From: Rallus limicola
Taxonomy: Eukaryota; Chordata; Aves; Gruiformes; Rallidae
Direction: 5' to 3'
Length of the DNA: 64,000 nucleotides
Assembly: GCA_022605955.1 (NCBI GenBank)
Contig: JAKCOZ010000007.1
Coordinates: 10,545,501 to 10,609,500 of the forward strand
The notes beneath the pieces are model-generated. The model had not been told where the DNA came from. It ran no database searches and was given only the letters and a program-made list of their open reading frames with translations. The position numbers and the translations under genes were made by a program. Shown here piece by piece: positions 22,101-34,923 of this stretch (within the stretch, counting starts at the first letter, position 1; the number at the start of each line of letters is the position of its first letter).

Positions 22101-25100
22101 TTACAACGAGGTAAACCCAGTCCTCGTCACAAGAGAGAAAGAGATCCCAGCCTATCCACAGCAGATCCACGACAGCTACTAGGGAAAGTAATTATTTGAT
22201 GCTGTGCAAAACCTTTGCCATAAAATGTGTGATGTCATCTTCTCCTCCTGTAACCACTGCATTTATACTGATTATGTGAGAAGTGCCACTGACAGTTCAC
22301 ATACCTGTGCATGTGCCACAAGGACCCAGAGGGAAATCCTGAGCTGGATCTTTCATTGTACAGAGGCTGCATTTGTATAAGGATGCTCTGTGTAACCAGA
22401 ACAGCCTGTAAAGAGAAACACAGAGATTTTTACAATTGTTCAAAAGAGATTACAACTTAGAAGAAATCCATCCTATAATGTGCAAAGTACAAAAATAAAG
22501 GCTCTTTTCAGTTAAATCCTCTACCAGATTGATGCCAAGAAGCAATGCAGTATCTCATATGATTTGGGCTTTTTTAATCTTCTTAGCTGGAGGAGATGTC
22601 AAAAGAGCCAGGGGTGGAGATCTACAAAAATGGAGTAGAAGATTCATGTGGAATTTTCTCATGTAGTGGTCTGTGTGCCTCTCCTTATTTTGCTTAAAAT
22701 GAAATTCAGACTTCAGAAGCACACTTGATTTTCCTTTCTCTTGGCGTTGACAAGCTCTGCCTTGGCTTTGTTGTCTAAAGAGGTAGCAGCAATTAAAATG
22801 TGATGTGACAGCGACTTCTATAAACTGTTTTGTGATGTAAGAATCGTAACGTAAGATTTTTCTGACATGATGAAAATTAACAGGGGAAAGGAAATCTTTC
22901 AGCATTATCCACAGCTTTTCAGAAGTTCAGCAAGGGTCTCCTCCTGATTGCTGACTCCTCACGCAAGTGGAGGCTCTTTTAACTGGGAAAACTCCTCTGT
23001 AGTGAAGTTTGACCATGTTGGTTTAAGGAAAAGCCTGATAGAATTTTGTCCTTGGGCCTTCCTGCCAAACAAAGGAGCTGCTGGTTTAGGACCGGAATTT
23101 GCTTGTCATACTTATGGGTGAATTGATCCGATGAACAGTGACACCACGTTGAACTGTTTCTCTTGGCTCGTGTGGGGAAGGTGGAACTGCGCTTGCACCA
23201 CGCTTGGCACCAGACAGGGCAGGTGAGGAGGAAGAGCCACGTCGGGTGGTCCCAAAGCAGCTTCCTGGTGGCTGAGTTCACAGGTGACTGGAGGGGAAGA
23301 AAGTAGATGAAAATGCAAGATTTTCCAGAATGTAATTATTACAGTTAAAAGGTGAAACCCAAAAAGTTAACTGCAGCCCACCTCTGCTTTCAAGTGGTAA
23401 TGATGAAACACATAGTGCAAGTAGAAAAGGAAAGATTGGATTTCATCAGCAGTGTAAGAGGGAGGAGTAATGTGCACAAGATGGGGGTATGAACTTCCTC
23501 GAAGCCTTTGAGCCAAATTGAAGATCTGATGCATGTTGTTCTGATCTTGACCCCCTTGTTCCTGGGCAGCTATACAGTTACTCACAAAGTCTGGACGCAT
23601 GTGAAAGGAGCTGCCTTTTGTAGGGCCTGTGTATGTGCCCTTATGCCTCCCAGAATTGCCCAGTATAGTGGCTATTTACATCTATTGAGTTTTCTCACAA
23701 TTGCCCTGCTGTACTTGATTGGTGCCAGAGTTAAAGTTAAATGATGGCTGGCCTGTGCTTAGCCACAGAAGCATTGTCCACAGTAATCACCACCACAAAG
23801 TAGGTCTTGATCATAGTCTGAAGCACCAGTCAGCTCTCCTCTTTTCTTTCCTCTTTGAAATCTTCTTTGCTTTGGCATGTGCTGAGCGAGCGTGGTCATG
23901 TGCTGTGCAACACAAACTTGAGTTGTGCTGGGAGGCTTTGCCTCCCTGGAGAAAGAAGGGCTCTTGGCCGCCCACCAAAGCCCATCACGGCTTGACAGTT
24001 ACGCTTTAGTAAAATGGACCGACCAACTTCTTGGCAGGCAGAGCGCCAGCCTAACAGATGGGCCTGAATGTGGGCAGCCAGCAAAACACGTACATACGTG
24101 TAGATGCAGATAATTGTATGTATGGGCATAATAAATAGGGGTACTTGCAAATTTGAAGGAAAAAAAAAGTTGCCAAAGCAAAAAGTCTGAATACTGAAAG
24201 CGATGAGTTGTCTTTTGGGGAGGGGGCATGTCACAGTGCTCTGAACAAGGATCTGTGCTTTCCTTGTTGCTCTCTGCTTGCAGTTTTGCAGATTATGTAA
24301 TAGACAAAGGAGGCTATTTAGCCTTTTGAATCCAGGCAGGCTTGTTGCTACAACTGAGAATGTGGAAAATGACACTGAGCTGCAGTGAGTCCCCTTACAA
24401 ACCACTTGAAGCTTGGTAGCAGCTCAGAGTCTACCAACATGTTCGCTAGTACAGTTTGAGATCAGTGGAAATCCGTGCATGCCATGCTTTTTGTTTGGAG
24501 TTACATTTTGAAATATGAAATACTTCCCTGAGCAGGAGTTACATGGAAATCAGTTACCAGTACAGAAGGTAACAACACCTTCTCTGTAGTTCATTACTTC
24601 CAAAATCTTTGTGTGTACTTAGTGTGCGGGTAAATGCTCAGCCCCTTCTATGGATAGCACTCAGCTAACACATGCATGCAGGCCATGTAATAATTGATAA
24701 TTAAACCCCTTTAAGTCTTTCAAAGACCTAAACATTGGTTGTGTCTCTGCAGAAGGGACACTGAAAAGCTAGGTGACTTGAGCTTGTCTGCGTAGAGATT
24801 TGATTGCAGAAGCCCTTTTCCCTAATTTCATCAGTGTGATGCTTTAGAATTGCCTGGCCTTGCTGTCTCAGAGATACCACGCAGATACCTTCCTTGAAGG
24901 TACAGCTCTCCTTACTGGGAGGGAGCGCTAGTGGATCACAGGATGAATAGCATCGCACACCCAGCTGGAAATTGCCCCAGGCTCCAATTAAAATTCTGGA
25001 AGGCCTATGGATACACTTTACCTTGAGCTGCTGATAGGGCAAACGAAGGATCTGTGATTTTTGGCAAAGTCTGTAATGAACTCTGGATGCCCTCAGTATA

Positions 25101-28100
25101 AAGGTAGAGATTCAGCTTTATGTTTCTACGACCCTTAAATTAGATTAACAGGAATTAAGGAAAAAAATCTTCTTCCAGATCCTGGAAGTAAATTATATTT
25201 ACCAGATCTAAAGTAATCTCTTTACACTTCACCTAAAGACATGGCAGTTGTCTGTATGACTCCAAAATAAAATATTCCAATTGCTAGCTTGTAGAGCACA
25301 CACGGTGCACAGAGAAGTTCTGCAAGCCAGCACTAAATGAGATGGCAGGCCTGGGGAGTACATTTTGGCTTAAAGGATGGGACCAGGCCTGATGGGGGCT
25401 GACCAACCTAGCAAGGCATCCAAAATGAGTATGATGAAGGGACTGTTTTGAAGAGGGGGAATAATGAGGTAAGTTCTTAGGGCCTAGACTTCAAAAGACA
25501 ATTAAAAGCTCCTGTGGGTTTGAGAGGATCGTATTTGCTCCAATAATGCAAGTGACATGAGTATTCGGGGTGTGTTCTGCTTGTCAAATGGAAGGATGTG
25601 CTCTGGTCTGAGTATAATGGCTGGCGTGCACATGGTTTTCTTTCTTCTTCTTTTAGTCTTTCAGATGTGTTTATCATGTGTCTCTGCTCATTTTCCCCTT
25701 CCTAAATAATAACCAGAACAAGCAGCTTAATGGTGGTGTATGCTACTTAATGGGAACTATGCAAATTTTAAATTCCTCTGTGGGAATTCTGCAAGTTTCG
25801 ACTCATTTCACCCCCATCTTCTTAGCCCACATCTAGCAGCCCCCTTTGTGCAGCCTAGGGGCAACACAGCTCTTAAGTCTCAAGTGTTTTTTATCAGTTT
25901 TCCTATCACCTGTGTTCAGCTGCTTCTGGTGGGACTATTAGTAAAAACACAGGTACAGCCCTCCAAAGGACTGGGAGAGGGCAAAGTGGGAGAAAAACAG
26001 GATGGAGGGAGGAGGGTTGTTAAAAGAGGAGGTTGGGACAGAGAAGAAGGAGAAGGCTAAAATGAGCGGTAGCAGGGTCAAGCTGTAACAGACAGGACAC
26101 TGATTTCCTTTTTATTAGTGAGTCTGCTGAGGTAGGAATGTATTTGTTCTCAGCTAAGTGCTGGCACTGAAAAGCGGATAGTCAGTCGCTGTATGTTTTA
26201 GGCGCATTGGAAGTGGAACTGCATGACGCCGTGCTCTTTATAACCTTCTGCAAAGAAAGGTGATACAGACTCTCAAACCCTGTGATGTTAGAGGCATCAC
26301 TTTTGTGAGCCCTGTTTCTTTAGACAGATAGAGAAGATTTAAAAGCAAACAGTGTTTATGAACAGTACATCAGTCTACCCTGAAATGCACTTTGCTGGGT
26401 TTTTTTTCCTTCCTGACCCTCATTTAATCTCGTCATGTTAAGACCAAACATCACTGTGGACAACTGTGTGAAACTTGTTTGCTCAGAAGAGATAAACAAT
26501 AACTGATGTACAAGATTTGTAACTTGAAATGGAAGCTATTTGTACAGTTCTCTGCACCATAGATTAGCCAGTCATCCCTCTTAGGTAGAAGAATAGGTAA
26601 AATACCTTCAGGCTTTGGTGAAGGGTGTATTTCCTTTGTCCCATCGTAATGCTCTTCTGCATTTTCACTGTGAATGCTACATTTCTGATATGTTAAGAGC
26701 CCCATGTTATTACTGCTATTTACACTTAAATGTTGCCATCATACTTTTAGAAACAAGCTAGGGGAAAGGTAATTATTCCTGTGCAATTTCTGCTGCTTTT
26801 TTTTTTCTTTTTCTTTCAGCACATGAAAGCGTGTGGTCGGCATTATAAAACTCTTGATTTGTTGTAGGCAATCAGACTTTTTTTGACTATCAGAACAAAC
26901 GACCATGACTTCTTTACCATAAGCTCTGTTCCAAATAATTAATGTAATGTTAGTGGGCTTAGGGAAGCAGCAGGCTATATTACAGTGACTGCAAAGCACG
27001 GAAACCTACTGTGTCTTTCTGTCATAAAAAGGCCCTGCCTGTGCTGTAGATCCTATGAAGAATTTGTAGAGATACTTGAAAGGATAAAACACTGTATAAA
27101 TTCCTAAAGTTCAAAGAGAAAATACCACTCAGGATAAAAAAAGGGAGCTTAGCCCAGCAGCAGCTTAACCATATATGACAGATCTAGTACTGAGTCCTGC
27201 GCCATCAATGCAAATGCCTCTGGAGTTCACCAAGTAGCCAGATGGAAGAACTGGAGAAAGGCTTTGAGAATACTGACCTTGGGGAGACAGAAAGAGAAGT
27301 CATGCGCTTCCCAATAAATGACTCTGATTTTCTGGGCAGAATGTGAACAGGGAAAGTCTAAGATGTGTAAGGCTAGATCTGTTTCTCATTTCCCCTGAAG
27401 ACCACTTTTTAAAGGCGTTAAGGTGTCTTTGTTGGTATTTCTGTGCAAGTGTTATGCCATAAATAAAATTGGGAACTATGCAAGTTGGCAACCCTGCTAT
27501 TCTAACATAAGAATAGATTATGCCAGGCCTGAGTGATGCTTTTGAGAGCTGAGATTTAGAAAAGTCATTAGCTGTGTCCTCCTTCCCGTGCCATATAATG
27601 ACATGAACATTGAATCAGCACTGATCACCTTCAGGCCATGAGGGTAGCCCAAAGTTCAGCAGAAAGGCTGGTTTAGACATCACACTTCCTTCTAGGTAGT
27701 TCTGCGTGAGCTTCATCTCTACATGTGTCCTGGGCCAAACTGTTTTCTTGTCTTGCCAGCTCCCCACGCGAACACCCCAGAGAACAGCCAGGCTGCTCTT
27801 GTGTGTGGTCTCCTCTACAAGCCCAAGCATCTTCTTCCCCTCCTTTCTGCAGCAGCACTTGGATTTAAGCTGCTCTGTCTTATCTCAGCCACTGCCGCAC
27901 ATGCATGGATGGCATACGAGCATGCAAATTATCTCAGTAAATAATTTGCAGTAGTCGTCACACAGAACAACACAAACCTTGGTGGCTCTGGCAGGCTGCT
28001 CTTGTTACAGGAGATGTGCAGGGACAGCTTTTATGAGTGCCTGAGGAAAAGGAATGACACAACAGCATTTTAGCAGCTGTATTGATACCGGATGCTGTTT

Positions 28101-29242
28101 CAGGGTTCTTACCCAGTGCTTGCAGTCTTCATTTCAAGTAGCACAAATGTTTGGAAAGTAGGAAATCACGTAGTATCCAGAACACCTTGATGTTACATAC
28201 AATGAATATGGGCATTGCAGTAAGTGTGGTTGGTCCCAGGAAAGTGTGTGTGATTGCAGTCACTGCTAAGAGGGGGTATGCTTGTTGTAGGCCGTACTGT
28301 GCTGATGACCACAGGCATAGAAATGGTTCATGTCGCTTTTGTTTGTTTGTAGGGATAGGAAGAAACATGGAGCTGCCATCACTGTTCTGAAGCTAAAGTA
28401 TAGATTAAAGGTAGTCTTTTTTTTGTTTTTTAGGAGGCTGCAGCAATGTATTCTAAGCAGTCACAGGAGCTTTAATGACAGCTGTTTTGCTTGAAAGCCT
28501 GTATCTGTCAGTGCCTGTAACATGATTTGATGTAATCCTTTGGATTTCCTCATGTTCAAAAAAAGCTGCAGAGTCTTCTCTGCCTACCAAAACACATTTA
28601 ACAGTTGAAATTTTAGCAGGGAATATTTCTAAAATCTACCATTTTGCATATACTCTGTTTGATGATCCCAGTGTTTATGTTTTTTTAATATGTCTCTCAC
28701 ATTAGTCTGAACATCCAATTAAGGACACGGCTTAGGAAAATATGGGAGTTTGGAAAAAAACCCAACCAACAACAACCAGAAAGAAAATAACACTAGCGAA
28801 AACCTTAGTAGTCCCATATCATTATGCCATTTGCTGCTCAAAACTGAGGAAAAATATTGAAAAACGAAGTTGTCTTTCACAGCAGACTTTATGCCTATGA
28901 GTCAATCTCATCTTACTATTCAGCTGCAGAGAAGATTTGTCCTTGAAACCCAAATTTCCCTTACTTACACTGACATGTGTTTTGCAAGACCTTGAAATTA
29001 CACAATGGAAGGAGAGCTGAAAACTGTTGCCAAATCTGCTAGATGGTCACGGTTACCCAGAGCTGACCAGAAGCTTTAATTTCATGCACTACAGTACTGC
29101 AGATTGAAACCTCAGAGCTGTTGTGTGCAGGCAGGTATTCGGCACCGCACGGGCCGCTTCCCCTTTGGCCAGGTGGGGAAATGCAGATTTACCACAGAGG
29201 GCAGGCTGCAGGCCTGTTGTTCCTTCGATATCAGCAGGTGGG

Positions 29243-29296
29243 CTGCCCCCTTTCCTTCTGCTGCCCCCTTTCCTTCTGCTGCCCCCTTTCCTTCTG
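29243..29296. repeat. 18-bp minisatellite, three perfect units
   Basis: The unit CTGCCCCCTTTCCTTCTG is present three times head to tail without a mismatch. Because 18 is divisible by three, all three + frames stay open through it, which explains the repetitive small frames there. Confidence 0.95.
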
Positions 29297-32200
29297 TTTT
29301 GTTCTCCCAAACTGCTTTTTCTCAGGCAGGAATAATTGAAAGGAGAAGGTATTGACTGGTGCAGTGGGTCCTGTGGCACACTGCTGCGCTCCGAATGCAG
29401 AGGAGGAGAGTGGGGGATAGAGGACCTGATTTTAGCTCTCCTGTGTTAGCTGCTCTGAAACCAACCAAGTCCAGAGCATTTGAATTTGATACTGTTTATT
29501 CCAGGGGGAGTCTCTGTGGCCCTGTCTAACAGAAAGAGCCATGTTAGTCCCATTGGTATGATGATTTACATTCCAGTGTGTTGATACCAACACTTTTATT
29601 TTTGTTACGCTACAAACAAACTTGTTTCGACAGATCTAGTGATCCAAAATTACCAGCATCCAGTTGGATGACTCTCATGGAGCTTTGGGAGGGGGGAAAA
29701 GGGTGTTTGGTTTTTCATGGTGGTATTTTTCCTTTCCTTGCTTTTCGTTTTACCAACTTCTTAATGACAGGGAAGCTTGCATGTTGTAGTTGGCTCTTCA
29801 TGCATCTATTTTCATTTAAGGACTACGGGGCCAAGCTACATTTTTCTAGTAGTCATCAAATGCAGTAAAGAACAACAGTGTATTGCTTTGTTTGCAAAGC
29901 CCCAAACCAAAAGGAAGGGGTTTTATCACTTCTTGTCTTTGGCAGCCTCACAGCAGTGAAACTTCCTGGGCTTCTTGCTGTCTGCTTGGCTAAGTCAAAT
30001 GAATCTTTTGTTAACAAGGGGTTAAAAATTAGGTATGTTTTGTTCTTTATGCTTTACTTCATAGTTCTGCTGGTGTTTGGGTAGAAGATACCAGCATTTG
30101 GAACATAATTTATGAAATGTTCTTAAATGTTGCGTTTAAATTGTAGCTCTAGGATGCACTTGTACACAGTCCTTGAGTATCAAAACATTTGTTAGTGTCT
30201 GATACGTGAGCAAGTTAGGTTAGAAACTCAGACCTTGAGAGGACCTTTACTATTTTTTGCAGCTTATTTTTCACAGTTTATACCTTTTTTTCCTTTTAAA
30301 GAAGACAATCCTCTACCTTGCAACAGCTGAGTGTTTGATGTGACTTTGTTTTGGAAAGTGGTAGCACCCACTTGCATACTATTTGTGAATCATCAATGTC
30401 ATTAGATAGTAAGGTGTTTCACTGGATTTTGATATATAAGGCTGTGTTCTGCGTGGCCTGTGCCTCTCTATTAACTGGCTTCTTAACTATTGTGTTTCTT
30501 CTAATTAGCAAATACACTCAGCAAAAGCACCTATGGCAGTTGCTTCTAAAACTGCAGCATTTATAACTGGTAGCTGCATTGTTACCATTGGGTTCTTTAA
30601 TATTCTATTTTTAAATCTCCCTTTTAAAAAGAAAATGCATGGGAGAGTTATTCAGAAATGCACCAAAAAAAATCAGCCCAGTCCAGAAGCCTTTACAGCA
30701 AAATACCAACCAGTACAGCTAATCTTGGCCTTGCACAAGAGGAGTGTGTAGTACACGATCAACATAATAGATCCCTAACTCCAGATTCATACAGCTGCAC
30801 TGAAAGGATCTGCCCTGACTCTGAGCCTTTTCCCTGTGAAGCTAGTAATGATGTAGCACCCTGCACGTATGCTGAGGTAAGATCAAGCTACACATGTGTT
30901 AGAGAAGGGAAATCCTGGCTGTAGACATACATGTATGTCTGCAAGGGTGGGTGATTAGATTTCTTAGTGTATTGGTGGGGTAAGACAATAATAGGGGGCA
31001 GGGGGAGATGAAAGGAATTAATAACCAGGAAGCCTTTTTGAATTACTCATACACTGTACCACAAAGACACAACAACAAAGAGAAGGTCAAAGTCCTAAAA
31101 ACATGGATTGAAATGATCAGAGGCCCTTTCAAATGGTGTGGTGTGCATGCCTGCATTAATCCCAAAGTGACTTGTTACAGAAAGAGGGGAGTATTTTGAA
31201 CATGAGGAATCGCTCCATTCTTCTGCTGACTTGACTGAGGATGAGCACATTTCCCACTTTCAGTTGGAGTAGTATTAAGTCAGCCCTTTTCTCTCTGCAG
31301 GACTTCAAGTCTCAAAGAGGTTGCAGTTCATCCACTGGTTTATTTACCAGCCAAGTGAATGTGTCTCCTTCAGTATTTAACTGCTGCATCCCTGATAACA
31401 CTGCCCCACTGCTAGAAGTCATGATTCAGTTTTGTCAGGCTTAGATCTGTTTAGTAACACTATCAAATAACAAGTGTTTCTGTTTGTGTCAATACACCTC
31501 CTTTGTAACTTTTTCAACATAAGTAGGAAGAAACGACATCAGAAGAACTTTGGGAGATGATACTAGAGCTGGCTTCCCACGGAAATCTCTGTGTGCAAGC
31601 CCAGCTGGCTTAGCGTGATGCAAGTGCCGAGTTAGCCCCTGGTTGCAGAGGGAAGGCTTTTCAAAGCTGAATAATAATAAGTTACGACCTCCCATGTTTT
31701 GTACACTTACATCCTCTTTTATTTTCCTATCTGAGCACTTCAGATGATCAAAAAATACTGGCAAACATTTTTCGCTTGTTTCTAAGTGGTCTTTTGAACT
31801 GACAAGATATGAAATCCTTAGACCAAAGGACAGTATTTTTCAGTAGGTTACAAATGTCTGAAAGCAGAGATGCTGAATGTATTTACCTCAGCCATGATTT
31901 TACCAACATAATAAGATTTTTTTTTTTTGCTTTGCTGCATATACCAGGACTTTAAGATTATGTTAGCTTATGCTGAGCTAAATCCAGATACGGGATTTGG
32001 TTGTAAAATATACAAGGAGAGGTTTGTGTCTGCAGAAAGTCTCTACAATCCCCTTTGCATGCGAAGGTATTACTGGGGTTGAAAGGAATCCATTGCGTCC
32101 TGTTCTCATGCTGTCCCAGCTAAAGTGAGGGTGACCTTGCTGTTCACACCCCTGCGAGGCTCCTGAGGAGCCGGGGCATAACTTCATCGTACCTCTTCCA

Positions 32201-32886
32201 GTGTCTTTTCCCTGCAGGTGTTTTGCTTTTGATTGCTCTGCCAAAGCTTGTCTTGACCAAAAGTATGTGAGCTCGGTGAGAGGTGCCCACCTGCGCTTTG
32301 CACTCTTCCGCACGATGCTCTTAACCTGTGGAGGAGGCACCTCCTGAATGGGTACAGCCCGTGTAGCAAGGGTCACCCACCCATACGGTACCGAGCGCCT
32401 GAGTAAAACCCTTGTGCTCCCCCTCAGCAGGAGCATCCACAATGGCTGGAGCTTAACTACTATCATTTGATGATTCATTTGCAGTGCTTATTTTCTAAAA
32501 ATTGCATAGCTTGTTCTCAAAAGCAAGGCAAAGAAAAAAGCAGCTGTTATGAAAAGAGAGGAAGAAAAACTCACACATACAAAACATAGAGCTTTAAAGA
32601 ACCAAACCCACATTGTTAGGGTAGGAAAAAACCAACAATTTGATGAGTGTTATCTTTGAAAAACAGCAGAAATAGACCAGTTATATTTTTTGAGGTACTA
32701 TTCATATTTTAGACAATTAACAGTGACACTTGTGAGTCTAAGAACATGTACATTTGAGTTCAGTCCCGACTTGCATTTCTTACTTTTGTAGGGTTTCATA
32801 GAGAATAAACCAGGGAAATTTCCCCTGTTGTACAGACATGCTTTTATATTCAGTATACTGAATTTTAGGTGTGTCGTATTGATATG

Positions 32887-33506
32887 TGTCGTGGTTTCAC
32901 CCCGGCTGTGGGCCGAGATCCACGCAGCTGCCTGCTCCTTAAAGTAAAAGAGCAGGAGAAAAGGGAAAGGGGCGGGGGGGGGGGGGGGGGGAAACAAGGG
33001 AAGGGAATAGAAAGGGGCAAATAACTCCAAAACCAAGAAACTAAGAGGCCCGTGGGTTGGGATAAGGATAGTTTACTAAGATAAAAGAAAGATAAAATAT
33101 AGCAATGCTAACAGGACTTTAGAGCAAAAGAATATGAAACTATTGATACACAATGCAGTTTCTCACCGAACCACACAACTCAGGCCGCACCACCCAGACC
33201 CGTCCCGGAACCCGACCGTCCCCCAAGACCCTCACGTCCTGGCACCCGACCGCCCCCCCAAGAACTTCGCGTCCCGGAACCGCCCCTCTTCCTCCTCCCA
33301 TCAGCCCCCCTTTATCCTGGGCAGGACGTAATTGGCATGGAATGCTCTCTTTGGCCCATCTGGGTCACCTGCCCTGGCTTTGACTGTCTGACTGCAACTA
33401 GAAACATCAGGGTGTTCTCAGCGCTGCTTTCATTTTAACTCCCAAACACAGCATTCCATCCGCTGCTACACATGAAGTTAACTCTATCCTGACTGAAACC
33501 AGGACA
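32887..33506 (+). mobile_element. solo ERV LTR, family 1 copy 1 (620 bp, with 5-bp TSD)
   Basis: It starts TGTCGTGGTTTCACC and ends CTGAAACCAGGACA, so it has the TG...CA ends of a retroviral LTR. It is flanked by a perfect 5-bp duplication, ATATG, at 32882-32886 and 33507-33511. No gag, pol or env lies beside it, so it is a solo LTR left by recombination between two LTRs. It is very similar along its length to the copy at 48210-48773. Compared with that copy it carries an 18-G tract (32974-32991) and an extra unit of about 33 bp in the C-rich part (about 33226-33262). A 5-bp duplication fits several ERV classes; the sequence resembles LTRs known from neoavian birds. Confidence 0.95.
32974..32991. 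repeat. poly-G tract (18 G) inside LTR
   Basis: An uninterrupted run of 18 G. The sister LTR at 48210 has only a short G run at the same place, so this is an expansion after insertion or an assembly length error. Confidence 0.9.
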
Positions 33507-33867
33507 ATATGGAAAAATAAAACCACTGCTTTTTAAGTGTTAAGAAGCATCAGGACTAACCAGTCCAAATTTTACTCTCTTGTATCACTAAATATGAAGA
33601 TAGACTTTGTTGTGCTTTTTATCGTAGCATAGCTTGTTTAGGATTTGATTCATAAAGCAGAAAATTGCCATCACTGAAATAATGAAAAAATAATTTTCAG
33701 CACTGTGTAATGTTTTGCAAAAAGTATTTGCTTTCTGTGGAAACAACTGACCAAGAAAAAAACCTGTAGCTGAAACTGGAACTTCCAATTTAGAAATGTA
33801 ATAACATTTCATTTAAAAATTCATGATTGAAACAAAACATTTCAACATTTCCAAGTTGTTTTCTTTC
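33507..33867. other. unique AT-rich spacer between two LTRs
   Basis: About 360 bp of AT-rich sequence with no gene or repeat that I recognise. Confidence 0.6.
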
Positions 33868-34923
33868 TGTATTGCATTTGCATGTCAAGGTTTTAGTAGA
33901 GGAGGGGCTACAGGGGTGGCTTCTGTGAGAAGCTGCTAGAAGCTATGTCTGACCAGTCAATATCAGCTGGCTCCAAGACTGATCTGCCACTGGCTAAGGT
34001 CAAATCAGTGACAGTGGTAGAGCCTCTGGGAAAAACCTGTGCAACACCAGCATCAGTCAGAAGACAGGAGTAAGAAGATGTGAGAAGTACAGCCCTGCAG
34101 GCAGCAAGGGCAGTGAAGAAGAGGGGAAAGAGATATTCCAGGTGGCAGAGCAGAGATTCCCCTGCAACCCCTGGAGAAGGCCATGGTGAGGCAGGCTGTC
34201 CCCCTGCAGCCTGTAGAGATATCCACCTGCAGCCCTTGGGGGACCAAAGGAGGCTGTGACCCTGTGGGAAGCTGACCCTGTATTGGTATCCTTGGCAGGA
34301 TGTGCAGCCCATGGTGAGGGGAGCCTGGGCTGGAGCAGGTTTGCTGGGAGGACTTGTGGCCCCATGGGGGACCCACACTGGAGCAGTCTGGTCCAGAAGG
34401 TCTGCACCCTGTGGAAGGGAGCCACACTGGAGCAGTTTGTGAGGAACTGCAGCCCATGGGAAGGACTCATGTTGGAGAAGCTGGTGGAGGCCTGTCTCCC
34501 ATGGGAGGGATCCCTTGCTGGAGCAGGGGAAGAGTGTGAGGAGTCCTCCCACTAAGGAGGAAGGAGCGACTGAGACAATGTGTGATGAACTGACTGTAAC
34601 TCCCATTCTGCCTCCCCCTCCACTGCTGGAAGAGAGGAGGTAGAGAATTTGAGAGTAAAGTTTAGCCGACGACAAAGGGAAGGGTGGGGGAAAGCTGTTT
34701 TAAGATTTAGTTTTTATTTCTTATTCTCCTACTCTGATTTTAAATTAAAAATTCCCCTAGTTGAATCTGTTTTGCCAGTGATGGTAATTGCTGATTGATC
34801 TCTCCTGTCCTTATCTCAACCCAGAAGACTCTTGTTATACTTTCTGTCCCCTGTCCCACCGAGGAGGGGAAGGATAGACCAGCTTTGGTGGGCGCGTGGC
34901 CTCCAGCCTGGTTTACCCACCAC
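33868..34923 (-). mobile_element. ERV LTR, family 2 copy B (longest copy, minus orientation)
   Basis: Read on the minus strand it starts at about 34923 with GTGGTGGGTAAACCAGGC, then GGCCACGCGCCCACCAAAGC and GAGATAAGGACAGGAGAGAT. It ends near 33868 with CATGCAAATGCAATACA. The same blocks in the same order are found at 13725-14489. The middle holds at least six tandem units of about 46 bp (34260-34540). A minus-strand frame of 255 codons (33908-34675) covers this part but has no retroviral domain. No internal viral genes adjoin it, so it is a solo LTR. No target-site duplication is evident. Confidence 0.85.
34260..34540. repeat. minisatellite of about 46-bp units inside LTR copy B
   Basis: Units begin with CCCATGGG-like or CCTGTGG-like words at about 34260, 34308, 34361, 34407, 34453 and 34498, giving periods of 48, 53, 46, 46 and 45 bp. 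Each unit contains a version of CTGGAGCAG. The units have diverged but the period is regular. Confidence 0.8.

Larger units (their letters stand above)
18081..32886. other. long non-coding stretch (candidate intron or intergenic)
   Basis: I see no recognised exon or transposon copy in these 14.8 kb. It holds a C16 tract followed by ACC repeats (18137-18160), short tandem duplications at 18821-18852 (16 bp), 19155-19184 (15 bp) and 29243-29296 (18 bp x3), and many AT-rich stretches. The longest frames (169 codons at 23896-24405 - and 166 codons at 31978-32478 -) have no recognisable domain. If the exon at 17354 is real, this stretch would be its first intron. Confidence 0.5.

Noticed and set aside
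31978..32478. 166-codon minus frame with a basic segment
   Set aside because: The segment around VKSIVRKSAKRRWAPL looks protein-like, but no family is recognised and there is no splice or repeat support.
33908..34675. 255-codon minus-strand frame, the longest in the window
   Set aside because: It lies entirely within LTR family 2 copy B and is made largely of its 46-bp minisatellite. No retroviral or cellular domain is visible and the other LTR copies do not keep the frame.
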